From: Streptomyces sp. V2I9
GTDB taxonomy: Bacteria > Actinomycetota > Actinomycetes > Streptomycetales > Streptomycetaceae
Length of the DNA stretch: 64,000 bases
Assembly: GCF_030817475.1 (NCBI RefSeq)
Contig: NZ_JAUSZJ010000002.1
Location: forward strand, 4,416,626-4,480,625
Direction of reading: 5' to 3'
Shown: piece by piece, positions 34,398 through 43,123 of the stretch
Numbering within the stretch: the first letter of the stretch is position 1
How the letters are laid out: each line of letters opens with the position of its first letter
Position numbers and translations under genes: made by a program
Notes under the pieces: model-generated
What the model was told of the DNA's origin: nothing
Database searches by the model: none
What the model saw: only the letters and a program-made list of their open reading frames with translations

Positions 34398-35285
34398 ATG
34401 GACCTGCTGCTCGCCCTGGTCGCCGGCCTCGCCGTGTACGGCGCCGTCCACGGCATCCGGATGTACCGGGCCGACGCCGAACTCCCCGGCGACCTCGCCG
34501 TCGCCCTGGAGTCCGGCGCCACCCGCACCAGCGCCGTCGGCTCCGGCATCGACCGCCTCGGCATCCGGTGGGCCCCCATGGTCCTGCGGATGATGGGCCC
34601 CAAGGCCGTCAACAAGAAGCGCCGCCAGATCGACCTGGCGGGCAACCCCGGCGGCCTCACCATCGACCGCTACGCCGCCCGCCGCGCGGTCTACGGGGCG
34701 CTGGGTCTGCTCGGCGCGTTCTCGATGCTCCTCCGCGGCCAGCTCTTCCTGGCCCTCCTCATGGTCGCCTTCGGCCTGTTCTGGGTGGAGGCGGGCATCT
34801 GGTCGGCCATCCGCGTCCGCCGGGAGCACATCGAACGCACGCTCCCGGACTTCCTGGACGTCCTGGCCGTCGTGGTCTCCGCCGGACTCGGCTTCCGGCA
34901 GGCACTGGACCGCGTCGCGGACAAGTACGAGGGCCCCTGGTCCGACGAACTGCGCATCACCCTCCGCCAGATGGACATGGGCGTCAGCCGCCGCCAGGCG
35001 TTCGAGGAACTGCGCAGACGCAACGACTCCGAACAGGTCGCCATGTTCGTCACCACCCTTCAGCAGGGCGAGGAACTGGGCGCGCCGATCGTCGAGACGC
35101 TCATCCAGATCGCCAACGACATGCGCCGCACCGACGCCCAGAACGCCCGCCGCAAGGCGGCCAGGGCGGTCCCGAAGGCCACGTTCGCGGTGACCACGTT
35201 CCTCCTGCCGGGCACGCTCGTTCTCCTCACCGTCGGCTTCGTGTACGGCGCGAACGTGGACTTCGCGTTCCTCACCGGGGGATGA
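34398..35285 (+). CDS. tadC: TadC inner-membrane platform protein (type II secretion F domain)
   Basis: A 295-aa membrane protein with the same fold as TadB. The T2SSF core reads ERTLPDFLDVLAVVVSAGLGFRQALDRVADKYEGPWSDELRITLRQMDMGVSRRQAFEELRRR and contains the conserved GLGFRQAL turn. Helices lie at its start, middle (about residues 96-135) and C-terminus (TFLLPGTLVLLTVGFVYG). It is in the same operon as tadA and tadB. Confidence 0.93.
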   Translation: MDLLLALVAGLAVYGAVHGIRMYRADAELPGDLAVALESGATRTSAVGSGIDRLGIRWAPMVLRMMGPKAVNKKRRQIDLAGNPGGLTIDRYAARRAVYGALGLLGAFSMLLRGQLFLALLMVAFGLFWVEAGIWSAIRVRREHIERTLPDFLDVLAVVVSAGLGFRQALDRVADKYEGPWSDELRITLRQMDMGVSRRQAFEELRRRNDSEQVAMFVTTLQQGEELGAPIVETLIQIANDMRRTDAQNARRKAARAVPKATFAVTTFLLPGTLVLLTVGFVYGANVDFAFLTGG

Positions 35286-35389
35286 CATGAACGAGGGGCG
35301 CGATGGGGACGACGACGGGTACGAGGGAGGACGCGCGGAGCCACGAAGGCGTACAGGACGTCGGGGCGCGAGACGGAGGTGACAGGCAC

Positions 35390-36931
35390 ATGGCATACCA
35401 GCTCAGCGGGGCCCATCCCGCGGCGGCCGCGGACCTGACCCGCGCCCACACCGGCACCCCCGCACGCCCGGCGCTCGCCATCCAGGTCAACGCGCTCCAG
35501 GCGATGTGCCGCCAGGTCTTCGGCTTCCGCCTGGCGATGATCGCCATAGCGACCCCGACCGCCATCAGCCACACCGCCCCCGGTCTGCCCACCTGGTTCA
35601 TCGGCTCGGCGATCCTGGTCACCTTCATGGGCTCGTACGTCCTGTTCCGGGACTGGGAACGCTTCGGCCCGGTCCTCCTGCGCCACCCCTGGCTCCTGGC
35701 CGTCGACGCGTCGTTCGGCGCCCTGCTGCTGATCACGGCGACACCCGAGTCGACCCTCGCGTACGTCACCGTCTGCACGCCCCTGCTGGCGGGCCTGGTC
35801 CACGGCTGGCGCGGCGCGGCGGTCTTCGCCGCCCTCCAGGTGGTCATCGTCGTCGGCGTGTACGCCACCGTGCCGAAACTGGAGGCGGGCGGGGCGACGG
35901 CCCTCCTGCTCCCCGGCTTCTGCGTGATCGCGGGCGCGGTCGGGGTCACCCTGCGCAACCTCCTCCTGCGCTTCGGCACCGCCACCCAGGCGCTCACCGA
36001 GACCCGCGCGCGGCTGGCGGTGAGCGAGGCGGTGGAGGGCGAACGCACGCGCCTGGCACGGGAGATGCACGATTCGGTGGCCAAGACCCTGCACGGCCTG
36101 GCCCTGGCCGCGGACGGACTGGCAGGCTCGGCGGACCGGATGGACCCCCCGGCCGTCCGACTCCAGGCGGAACTGGTCGCCCGCGCCGCCCGCCGGGCCG
36201 CCGCCGAGTCCCGCGAACTGCTCAGCGACCTGCGGCGGGAACAGGGCCTGGAGGGCGGCGTCGACCTGCTCGCCGAACTCCACGCACAGGCAGAGGACTT
36301 CACCGCCCGCCACCCGGTCACGGCCACCTTCCGCCGCCTCGCCGAGGAGACCCCGGTCCCCCCGGTCCCGCAGGCGGTGGCCCGCCAGCTCGTGACCGTC
36401 GCCTCCGAGGCCCTGGAGAACGCCCACCGCCACGCCGACCCGACATACCTGATCGTCCTCGCGGGCGTGAAGGGCGACATGCTCCGCGTCAGCGTGTACG
36501 ACGACGGCCGTGGCCTGCCCGCCGGCACGACCCTGGAAGGGCTGCGCCGGGCAGGCCACTTCGGCCTGGTCGGCATGGTGGAACGGGCCGCCTCCATCGG
36601 AGCCCGCATCCGGATCGGCCGGGGCAAGGCGGAGAAGGGCACGGAGGTCCGGGTGGAACTCCCGCTGGCCGCGCTGGCGGGGAAGACGGGCGGGGCGGGT
36701 GGCGTGAGCACGGGGGAGGCCGGGTGGTCGGGGCCTCCGCCGGAGACGGGGCGGCCGGGGCCTGCGCCCGGCCCCGGATACGCAGCCGCAGCCGGCCCCG
36801 GCCCCGGCGGAGGCCCCGGCGTCGGCCCCGGCTCCGCATCCGACCTCGGCCCCGCATCCGACCTCGGTTCCGCACTCGGCCCCGGCCCCCGGACCGTCAC
36901 GACCACCCCCACCCGTAACACCCGACCCTGA
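35390..36931 (+). CDS. Membrane sensor histidine kinase (HisKA_3 type) of the pilus locus
   Basis: A 513-aa kinase. The N-terminal half has about five membrane helices. The HisKA_3 phosphoacceptor is His227 in LAREMHDSVAKTLHGLALAADGL, and the ATPase domain has ALENAHRHADPT (N box), YDDGRGLP and HFGLVGMVERA. The last 75 residues are low-complexity Gly/Pro/Ala with short repeats (SASDLGPASDLGSALGPGP). The ATG at 35390 is chosen for GGAGGTGAC upstream over the ATG at 35303. It stands between tadC and the LuxR regulator gene, 14 bp away, so it very probably controls pilus expression. Confidence 0.9.
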   Translation: MAYQLSGAHPAAAADLTRAHTGTPARPALAIQVNALQAMCRQVFGFRLAMIAIATPTAISHTAPGLPTWFIGSAILVTFMGSYVLFRDWERFGPVLLRHPWLLAVDASFGALLLITATPESTLAYVTVCTPLLAGLVHGWRGAAVFAALQVVIVVGVYATVPKLEAGGATALLLPGFCVIAGAVGVTLRNLLLRFGTATQALTETRARLAVSEAVEGERTRLAREMHDSVAKTLHGLALAADGLAGSADRMDPPAVRLQAELVARAARRAAAESRELLSDLRREQGLEGGVDLLAELHAQAEDFTARHPVTATFRRLAEETPVPPVPQAVARQLVTVASEALENAHRHADPTYLIVLAGVKGDMLRVSVYDDGRGLPAGTTLEGLRRAGHFGLVGMVERAASIGARIRIGRGKAEKGTEVRVELPLAALAGKTGGAGGVSTGEAGWSGPPPETGRPGPAPGPGYAAAAGPGPGGGPGVGPGSASDLGPASDLGSALGPGPRTVTTTPTRNTRP

Positions 36932-36945
36932 GAGGAGGTCGCAGC

Positions 36946-38028
36946 ATGCCGGACGACGTCTTCCCCGCGCAGCACCGTTGGGGGGCGGCAGTACGCCATC
37001 CCGCCCCCCGGCACCCGTCGCCGCCCGCACCGTTCACGCAGGCCCCCGGTTCCGCCGAACACTCCGGGCGTCCCGAGCCCGCCGGACTCCAGCACCCTGC
37101 GTCCCCGCCCCAGCCCCCGCTCCCGCCCCCGCACGGGCCGGGCCGGGCACCCGGCAGCCCCACGACGTCCGCGTCCCCCTTCCCTCCGGCTCCGCCGGCC
37201 CCCGCTCCGGCCCGGTTGCGGGTGGTGGTCGCGGACGACAACCCGGTGGTCCGGGCGGGTCTGGGTGTCCTGCTCTCGGGCCGTGCCGACATCCAGGTGG
37301 TGGCGGAGGCGGCGGACGGCCGCGAGGCGTACGACAAGACGCTCCAGCACCGCCCCGACGTGGTCCTGCTCGACGTCCGGATGCCCGGCGTGGACGGCAT
37401 CTCGGCCCTGCCGCACCTGGTCGGCATCGCGCCCGTGCTGATGCTGACGTACAGCCGCGAGAGCGAGATCGTCCACGAGGCGCTGCGCCTGGGCGCGGGC
37501 GGCTATCTGGTGCACGGCGAGTTCACGGCGGACCAACTGGTCCAGGCGGTACGCGACACGAAGGACGGACGCGCCCACTTCACGGCCACGGCGGCGGACG
37601 CCCTGCTCGCCCACATGCGGCAGGGCGCGGTACCCCGGCGAGGCCCCCTGCCGGAGGGCCTCGGGTCGGCGCTGACAGCAGCTCCGGCACCCGCTCCGGC
37701 GCCCATGAACGCGGTGCCCCGCTCCTTCGAACATTCGGAAGGCCTTTCGCACCTGCAACCCTCTGTGGGACAGTCTTCTCAGTCCGGGGGGCCGGTGGAC
37801 GCTCCCAACAGGCAGCAGCACAAGCTGAGTTCGCGGGAGGTGGAGGTCATGGACCTGATTGCGTCCGGAATGAGTAATCAGCAGATCGCCGCTACCTGCT
37901 TCATCAGTGAGAAGACGGTCAAGAACCACATCAACCGCATCTTCACGAAGCTCCACAGCGCCACGCGCAGCGAGGCCATCGCCCACTGGCTCGGCACCGC
38001 GCCCCGGAACGAAGGGTGGCAGCCATGA
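36946..38028 (+). CDS. LuxR-family response regulator with long proline-rich N-terminus
   Basis: A 360-aa NarL/LuxR-type regulator. Residues 1-90 are Pro/Ala/His-rich and disordered, which is unusual for the family. The receiver domain follows (RLRVVVADDNPVVRAGLGVLL) with phosphoacceptor Asp143 in VLLDVRMPGVDG. After a flexible linker, the HTH domain is SSREVEVMDLIASGMSNQQIAATCFISEKTVKNHINRIFTKL. GAGAGGAGG precedes the ATG at 36946. It forms a pair with the kinase upstream. The flp pilin gene 205 bp downstream is the nearest likely target. Confidence 0.92.
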   Translation: MPDDVFPAQHRWGAAVRHPAPRHPSPPAPFTQAPGSAEHSGRPEPAGLQHPASPPQPPLPPPHGPGRAPGSPTTSASPFPPAPPAPAPARLRVVVADDNPVVRAGLGVLLSGRADIQVVAEAADGREAYDKTLQHRPDVVLLDVRMPGVDGISALPHLVGIAPVLMLTYSRESEIVHEALRLGAGGYLVHGEFTADQLVQAVRDTKDGRAHFTATAADALLAHMRQGAVPRRGPLPEGLGSALTAAPAPAPAPMNAVPRSFEHSEGLSHLQPSVGQSSQSGGPVDAPNRQQHKLSSREVEVMDLIASGMSNQQIAATCFISEKTVKNHINRIFTKLHSATRSEAIAHWLGTAPRNEGWQP

Positions 38029-38232
38029 GCGGGCAGGCACGCGACGAGGGGACCCAGAAGGAGCTTTGGGCCCAGGAATGGGCCCACGGGCCCTCTGGCG
38101 CAGCGGTGGAATCCCTCTATGTTTCTCACGTCGCCAACGGCACCGGCCGGGAGGAAGCCGGTTCCGGAGGCGGCACCACAGAAACGTGCGAGTCGGCCGG
38201 CACCCGGTCGGCCGAACCAGGAGGGGAACACC

Positions 38233-38463
38233 ATGTCGGACATCACCCTGAAGGCCGCCGTCCGCGTCAACGGCTGGGCCAACACCGCCGTCAGCGCCAT
38301 CCAGAAGCGCTACGAGACGAAGGACCGGGGTCAGACGGCGTTCGAGTACCTGGGCATCATTCTGGTGGTCGTGGCGATCATCGGGGCGATCGTGGCCACG
38401 GGCATCGGCGGTGCGATCTCGGCACGGATCAGCGGGCTGGTCGATCAGATCACCGCAGGCTAA
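38233..38463 (+). CDS. flp: Flp-type major pilin
   Basis: A 76-aa type IVb prepilin. The leader of 33 residues ends in DRG, then QTAFEYLGIILVVVAIIGAIVATGI. Cleavage is expected after Gly33, leaving Glu at +5 and Tyr at +6, the Flp hallmark. The hydrophobic helix is followed by a very short tail, so the mature pilin is only about 43 residues. The ATG at 38233 has AGGAGGGG upstream; a longer open frame from 38119 is not needed. Its stop overlaps the TadG-like start (TAATG). It lies apart from tadA-C, after the two regulator genes. Confidence 0.92.
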   Translation: MSDITLKAAVRVNGWANTAVSAIQKRYETKDRGQTAFEYLGIILVVVAIIGAIVATGIGGAISARISGLVDQITAG

Positions 38464-39071
38464 TGACTGTCCGATCTCGTCGAGATCAAGGGCAGGCCTT
38501 CCCCATCTACATCATGATGGTGGCGGGCCTGCTCTTCCTCGCGTTGGCGTTCTTCGCTGTCGGCAAAGCCTCGGCTCTGCGCAACGGGTCCCAAGGCGCG
38601 GCGGACGCCGCCGCCCTGGCCGCCGCCCAACAGGCGCGGAGCAACTTCGGTACCGGGTTCTACGCCTCGCTGCCCGGCAACATGCTGGATGTCTTCCTTG
38701 CCGCGCCCTTCGTCGCGCCGTGCTCCGAGGCCCAGCGCCTTGCCTCCGCCAATGACGCGGACAAAAAGCTCTGCTACCCGACCCCCGGATACCTGCGCGA
38801 CCGGATCACGGTCGAGGTCGAGGGCCGCAAACCGGTGGATTCGCCGGTGCTCCCCGGGTCGGAGAACAAGAAGGCTGAGGCGAAGGCCACCGCGCTCATC
38901 GAGTTCCGCTGCCCCAACCCGAAGGCTGTGGACGCCGACAGCAATGGCGTCCAGGACCTCTTCATCTTCACGTGTCGGAGCGGCGAAATTATCGAGATCG
39001 TGCCCGCCAGCCCCCCACCGTGGGAGAGCGTGAGCAGGACCCTCTTCGATGTGCGGTTGGTCGACCAGTGA
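38463..39071 (+). CDS. TadG-like pilus-associated protein
   Basis: A 202-aa protein whose N-terminus, RSRRDQGQAFPIYIMMVAGLLFLALAFFAVGKASALRNGSQGAADAAALAAAQQA, matches the TadG/Flp-pilus-assembly N-terminal pattern: one membrane helix followed by the AADAAALAAA stretch. The outer part has four Cys and acidic residues. It is coupled to flp by a TAATG overlap. The same frame is open upstream through flp, but that stretch is not coding-like. A canonical VWA domain, present in full-length TadG, is missing, so this is a short variant. Confidence 0.8.
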   Translation: MTVRSRRDQGQAFPIYIMMVAGLLFLALAFFAVGKASALRNGSQGAADAAALAAAQQARSNFGTGFYASLPGNMLDVFLAAPFVAPCSEAQRLASANDADKKLCYPTPGYLRDRITVEVEGRKPVDSPVLPGSENKKAEAKATALIEFRCPNPKAVDADSNGVQDLFIFTCRSGEIIEIVPASPPPWESVSRTLFDVRLVDQ

Positions 39072-39100
39072 CAGCGAACGACGAGTAGAGGAAACGGACC

Positions 39101-39718
39101 ATGAGTATGCGGCGGACCACGACGACCAGAAGGGCTATGGCGGCTGTCAGCATGACGGCTGCCCTGGCCCTCACGCTCGCCGGCTGTGGCGACGACGGAG
39201 GCGACGAGCCCGGAAAGGAAGGCTCCACCGCTCCGTCCGCCCCTGCCAGCCCGTCCGCGGAGGACAAGGGCGAGTCGCAGCAGGAGGACACGGCTGCGGG
39301 GGAGAACGTGGACCCCAGCGTGAAGCTTGCCGAGATCCGCGGGCAATCCGGTGTTGTCATGGTCATCAATCAGGTACAGCGAGATTCGGGTGGGTTTGTC
39401 ACCGTCCAGGCTGAAGTAAAGAACGAAGGCGACAAGCCGGCCAACCCAGCTCAATGGGCAGGCAGCGAGAGCGTGATCGTGCGTCAGAACCTGTCGTCCG
39501 TCGGTGGCGCCACCCTGGTGGACAAGCTCGGCAAGAAGCGCTATTACGTCCTTCGGGACACCGACGGTCGATGCCTGTGCACCACGAAGATCAAGCCACT
39601 CCAGCCTGGTGACTCCACTGCGGTGTTCATGCAGTTCCCGGCGCCGCCGAGCACAACAACGGAGGTCGACTTCTCCGTTCCTACGTTCGCGACCACGTCG
39701 CTCAAGATCTCCGGGTGA
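39101..39718 (+). CDS. Lipoprotein of the pilus locus, unknown function
   Basis: A 205-aa lipoprotein: RRTTTTRR start, hydrophobic core, lipobox LAGC with Cys29. A Ser/Pro/Glu-rich linker (residues 30-65) leads to a beta-rich domain (VVMVINQVQRDSGGFVTVQAEVKNEGDKPANP) like those of extracytoplasmic DUF4352-type proteins. GAGGAAACGG precedes the ATG at 39101. It is followed after seven bases by the OmpA-like gene, so both belong to the pilus operon's tail and may anchor the fibre to the envelope (inference). Confidence 0.8.
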   Translation: MSMRRTTTTRRAMAAVSMTAALALTLAGCGDDGGDEPGKEGSTAPSAPASPSAEDKGESQQEDTAAGENVDPSVKLAEIRGQSGVVMVINQVQRDSGGFVTVQAEVKNEGDKPANPAQWAGSESVIVRQNLSSVGGATLVDKLGKKRYYVLRDTDGRCLCTTKIKPLQPGDSTAVFMQFPAPPSTTTEVDFSVPTFATTSLKISG

Positions 39719-39725
39719 TGGCAGC

Positions 39726-40355
39726 GTGACCTCCATGCGCATGGTGGGAGTCCCCATCGCCACGGCCCTGTTCGTGGCTGCGACAGCCCTGTTCGGAGCC
39801 TCGCCCTCGTACGCTGACGACGGCCCCAGCGTCCCGCCCGGTACCGAGGCGACGTCGGAGCCGCCCGTTCGCGTCGACCCGAGCGACCCCGATCTGAAGA
39901 TGCCGGAGGGCGGCACGCTCGCTCCGGGGCGGGTCCTCGACATCGTCCAGGTCGTCGAAGACCTCGGCGGCGAGGAGCGCCGCGAGGACAGCAACGCCGA
40001 CATCAAGTTCGCGCTCCAGGCCGAAGTCCTCTTCGGCAAGGACAGCGCGAAGCTCAGCTCGGCGGCCAACGCCCGTATCGCCGCCATTGCCGAGGAGATC
40101 AAGAAGCAGAACGCGACCAAGGTCCGCGTCTTCGGCTTCACCGACGACCTCGGCTCCTCGGCCCACGGAGACGTCCTCTCCAAGAAGCGGGCCGACGCCG
40201 TGCACGGGGTGCTGTCGAAGGAGCTCGGCCCCACGATCACGTACGAGATCCGGGGTTACGGCGAGCAGTACCCGATCGCCAGCAACAGCAACGAAGAGGG
40301 CCGGAAGAAGAACCGCCGCGTGGAAGTCTCCTTCCCGCGCGGTGCGGGTTCCTGA
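39726..40355 (+). CDS. OmpA-family peptidoglycan-binding protein
   Basis: A 209-aa exported protein with a signal peptide (IATALFVAATALFGASPSYA) and a C-terminal OmpA-like domain: VLFGKDSAKLSSAANARIAAIAEEI, then KVRVFGFTDDLGSSAHGDVLSKKRADAVHGVL and NRRVEVSF. Such domains bind diaminopimelate in peptidoglycan. In a Gram-positive Tad locus this suggests a wall anchor for the pilus base. The GTG at 39726 and the ATG at 39735 are both possible starts; neither has a strong ribosome binding site, and coupling to the upstream stop is likely. Confidence 0.87.
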   Translation: MTSMRMVGVPIATALFVAATALFGASPSYADDGPSVPPGTEATSEPPVRVDPSDPDLKMPEGGTLAPGRVLDIVQVVEDLGGEERREDSNADIKFALQAEVLFGKDSAKLSSAANARIAAIAEEIKKQNATKVRVFGFTDDLGSSAHGDVLSKKRADAVHGVLSKELGPTITYEIRGYGEQYPIASNSNEEGRKKNRRVEVSFPRGAGS

Positions 40356-40382
40356 CCTCGTACGTCTCCACGGGAGACGGCC

Positions 40383-40417
40383 CGGCCCGGCGCGCGACGA
40401 CCTCGTGCGCCGGGCCG
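40383..40417. terminator. Hairpin ending the pilus operon
   Basis: Perfect 11-bp arms (CGGCCCGGCGC at 40383-40393 and its complement at 40407-40417) with a 13-nt loop, between the OmpA-like gene and a convergent gene ending at 40464. Confidence 0.65.
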
Positions 40418-40463
40418 CTCGTCGTCACAGCGGGAAAGTTCGTAGCCGGCCGAAGACCGACGC

Positions 40464-41849
40464 TCAGGGCATTTTGAGGAGGCCGCGGAGTTCGGCGACG
40501 TACGCGCCGATGTCACGTGCACCAGGTGTGCCGGGGGCCTCGCGGGCATCGGCGGGCTCCCCGGTGGCGCCCGACGCGTGGGCGGTGCGGCAGGGGCGGC
40601 AGAGCCCGTCGGGCAGAGCTTCGGGGCGGCCGGGGGCGCGGCAGTTGGTGCACTCCATCATCAAGCGGCGCACGGGGGCTTCGCGCGGGGAAGCGGCGTC
40701 CTCGGTGGGGAGGTGGGGCGGGATCTTGTCCGTGAGACGGCGGCGGACGAGGCCGACCGGGGAGCCGACGGGGTGGGGGAGCCCGGCCGTGAGGGCGTGG
40801 ATGAGGTAGTCGGTGGAGACGCCCCGGTCGAGCCAGGCGGCGGCCAGGGGTTCGAGGGCGGTGCAGTCGGCGGCGGAGAGGGCGACGCGTCCGTCCGTGC
40901 GACCGAGTTGGGCGAGGGCGAGATAGGCGGCGGAGGGGCGACGGCCGGGCTCCGGGGCGGTCGGCGGCTGTGTGCGTACGGGCCCGGCGGGTGCGGTCTG
41001 CGGACGTACGGGCACGGGACTGCCGGGTTCGGTCGGCCGCTGTACGGACGCGGGTACGGGCCTGGCGGGTCCGGTCGGAGGCGTGGCGGCGGGCCGGGGA
41101 GACCGGCCGGGCTCAAGTACCCGCTGGAACGGCGGTACCGGCGTGGGCGATGGCACTGGGATGGATGGCGGTACCGGGGTGGGTGGCGGTGCCTGCGCGG
41201 GCAGGCACGCGGAGGTCAGCTCCGTCGGCGCGTGAGGCACGGGGGGCTCGGGCTCGGACTCGGTCGTGTGCTCTGCTGCGGGGAACCAGGGTTCCTCTGC
41301 AAGGCCCCGGGGCTCCTCCGCCTGCTCCGCCGAGGGCGCGGGCGGTGCGGCCGACGGGCACGATGTGGACGCGGTGGAGGTGACTGTGGGCGCGGTGGCC
41401 GGGGCCCGGGGGAGCGGGGCGAAGGTGGCAGCGCCGCTGAACCGGCGCTTCTCGGCGGCGAGGAAGGTGTTCCACCACTCGTTGTCGCGCGCGGTGCGGG
41501 ACCAGAACGTGCGGTAGGCCCAGCGCGTCGTCTCACCCCTGCCGACGGCCCACCGTGCGCGGCGCATGTGCCCGGCGACGGAGAGGCTGTTGAGGGAGGT
41601 GCCGATGGCCTGCTGCCCGTAGAGCGGGAGCTGCTTGGCGAGCGTCTTGACGCTCATCGCCGCGCCGTCGGGAAGGTGGTCGATGAACCCGGCGATGTAC
41701 CGCTCGCGGGCCGGCAGTAAGGCGAAGTCGTCCGCACGCCGGGGAAGTTGGCCGGGCGCGGACCGCTTGCCGTAGCCGGGGGACGCCCTGGGGTACGCGG
41801 GTGAGGGTGCGGGGGCGTGCATGTCAGGACTAGGGTGCTGCGTAGCCAA
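40464..41849 (-). CDS. Hypothetical protein with possible winged-helix N-terminus and Pro-rich middle
   Basis: A 461-aa protein. Residues about 35-130 look like a folded helical domain (RERYIAGFIDHLPDGAAMSVKTLAKQLPLYGQQAIGTSLNSLSVAGHMRRARW, then TRWAYRTFWSRTARDNEWWNTFLAAEKRRF), possibly a winged helix. A Pro/Ala/Ser-rich linker of about 170 residues follows. The C-terminal domain carries CTNCRAPGRPEALPDGLCRPC, two CxxC pairs of a zinc-ribbon type. The TTG at 41849 is preferred because GAGGTC precedes it at good spacing; ATG 41822 is the alternative. Function unknown; a DNA-binding role is suggested by the domain types only. Confidence 0.68.
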   Translation of the reverse strand: MATQHPSPDMHAPAPSPAYPRASPGYGKRSAPGQLPRRADDFALLPARERYIAGFIDHLPDGAAMSVKTLAKQLPLYGQQAIGTSLNSLSVAGHMRRARWAVGRGETTRWAYRTFWSRTARDNEWWNTFLAAEKRRFSGAATFAPLPRAPATAPTVTSTASTSCPSAAPPAPSAEQAEEPRGLAEEPWFPAAEHTTESEPEPPVPHAPTELTSACLPAQAPPPTPVPPSIPVPSPTPVPPFQRVLEPGRSPRPAATPPTGPARPVPASVQRPTEPGSPVPVRPQTAPAGPVRTQPPTAPEPGRRPSAAYLALAQLGRTDGRVALSAADCTALEPLAAAWLDRGVSTDYLIHALTAGLPHPVGSPVGLVRRRLTDKIPPHLPTEDAASPREAPVRRLMMECTNCRAPGRPEALPDGLCRPCRTAHASGATGEPADAREAPGTPGARDIGAYVAELRGLLKMP

Positions 41850-42394
41850 GGGATCGACCTCAGTTCTCGATCGTGCGGTGAGACCCCGGCATGGTGCTGT
41901 AACACCGCGTCGGGGTCGTTTGGTTCTCGCACCGTAAGCAGTCGCGGCGTCGCGCCGCAAGCCGTCACGATTAGTCATATTTGCTGGTCGTGACGGGGTC
42001 GGGAGGGAGGGCGGGGGGAGTCCAACCCCCCTGTCTTTCCCTGCCGGTGGAAAAGAAGGCGCTCGAATCTCGGGTCTCGTGTCCCGAAGCTCGGGTCCCA
42101 GGAGCCGAGCTTCGGGAGGGAGCCCTGTTCTCGTCCCCGAACGAGTGAACGCCCTCTTCCGCCGCTCGTACCCCGAGAACCGAGCCCCGAGACCCGAGCG
42201 CCGGACGTCGGGCGTCGGGCGTCGGGCGTCGAACCCTGGACGTCGAGCGCCGGTCGCCGAGTCCCGAGTTCCGAGCACGGGGCTCCGGGAGCCTGGCCCG
42301 AAGCGAGGGCTTCGGGCGCTGGGCACCGGGCGCTGGGCTGCGGGCTCCGGGCTGCGGGCGGAGGGCGGGCCCGCGACGGTCCCCGTGCCTCTGA
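41850..42394. other. Intergenic low-complexity region with a strong hairpin
   Basis: About 545 bp. It contains a perfect 12-bp inverted repeat at 42083-42116 (arms CCCGAAGCTCGG and complement, 10-nt loop) and, from about 42170 to 42360, many short degenerate repeats such as CGGGCGTCGGGCGTCGGG and CCGAGAACCGAGCCCCGAG. The hairpin could terminate the lipoprotein gene that ends at 42395 (minus strand). No supported gene. Confidence 0.6.
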
Positions 42395-43123
42395 TCAGAG
42401 CTGGGTGATCGCGCGCATCGCCAGTCCCTCGGTGCCGGCCCAGCCGTTCACCCGCGCCGCGTCGTCGACGGAGACGGTGTCGAGGCCCTCGGGCAGGTCG
42501 AAGATGAGCGTGCCGCTCAGTTCGGTGCCCTCACCCGCGGTCAGCGTGGCGGTGAACCGGTCGGACTGGTCGTACTCGGCCTCGCCGCCCTCGTCGTTGC
42601 CGAACACGTACAGGCCGGCGTACGCCTTGCCGCCCCCCTCGACGACGAGGGGTTCGGTGTCCTGCTCCTCCTCCTCGGGCGATCCGAGCGATTCGACGAT
42701 CGGGGCATCGTTACCGGCCACGAGCCGTACCGTCGGTGCGTCGTTGAGGACACACGGGGTGTTGGCGTTGTTGGTGACGGTCAGCAGGAAGTGGCGGGGC
42801 GTCTCCGAGGGACCGTCCTGGAGCTCGACCGCGGTGGTCAGTCCGTCGGCCTCGCAGTCGGCGTGCGCGGTGCCGTTGCCGCCACCGGTCTCCCCCGTCA
42901 CCCCGGTCTCCCCGCCGTCCTTCGTCTCCCCGTCCTTCGGGCTGCCGCTACCGGTCCCGGAGTCACCCGAGGAAGCGACGGCCGACGGCGCGGCTGCCTT
43001 CTCGTCGCTCTCGGAGGGCTGGCAGGCGGTGGTCGTCAGCAGAGCCGCGACCACGGCCGCGCCCAGGACCGCGCCGCGCAGACCCCGACGCGATGAACCA
43101 CTTCTGGTCACCTTGGAGTTCAT
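42395..43123 (-). CDS. DUF4232-like lipoprotein
   Basis: A 242-aa lipoprotein. The basic start and hydrophobic segment GAVLGAAVVAALLTTTAC end in a lipobox with Cys34. A Ser/Gly/Glu-rich linker to about residue 85 precedes a beta-sandwich-like domain (VELQDGPSETPRHFLLTVTNNANTPCVLNDAPTVRLV) that has the paired-Cys arrangement of the actinobacterial DUF4232 family. The ATG at 43123 has GGAAGAGGAAAC just upstream. Function of the family is unknown; such proteins are abundant in Streptomyces cell envelopes. Confidence 0.82.
   Translation of the reverse strand: MNSKVTRSGSSRRGLRGAVLGAAVVAALLTTTACQPSESDEKAAAPSAVASSGDSGTGSGSPKDGETKDGGETGVTGETGGGNGTAHADCEADGLTTAVELQDGPSETPRHFLLTVTNNANTPCVLNDAPTVRLVAGNDAPIVESLGSPEEEEQDTEPLVVEGGGKAYAGLYVFGNDEGGEAEYDQSDRFTATLTAGEGTELSGTLIFDLPEGLDTVSVDDAARVNGWAGTEGLAMRAITQL

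Noticed and set aside
38025..38462. A start overlapping the response-regulator stop (ATGA) with a frame open through flp into the TadG-like gene
   Set aside because: The overlap looks like coupling, but the translated part over flp is Gly/Arg/His-rich and out of the pilin frame; flp and the TadG-like gene have their own start signals.
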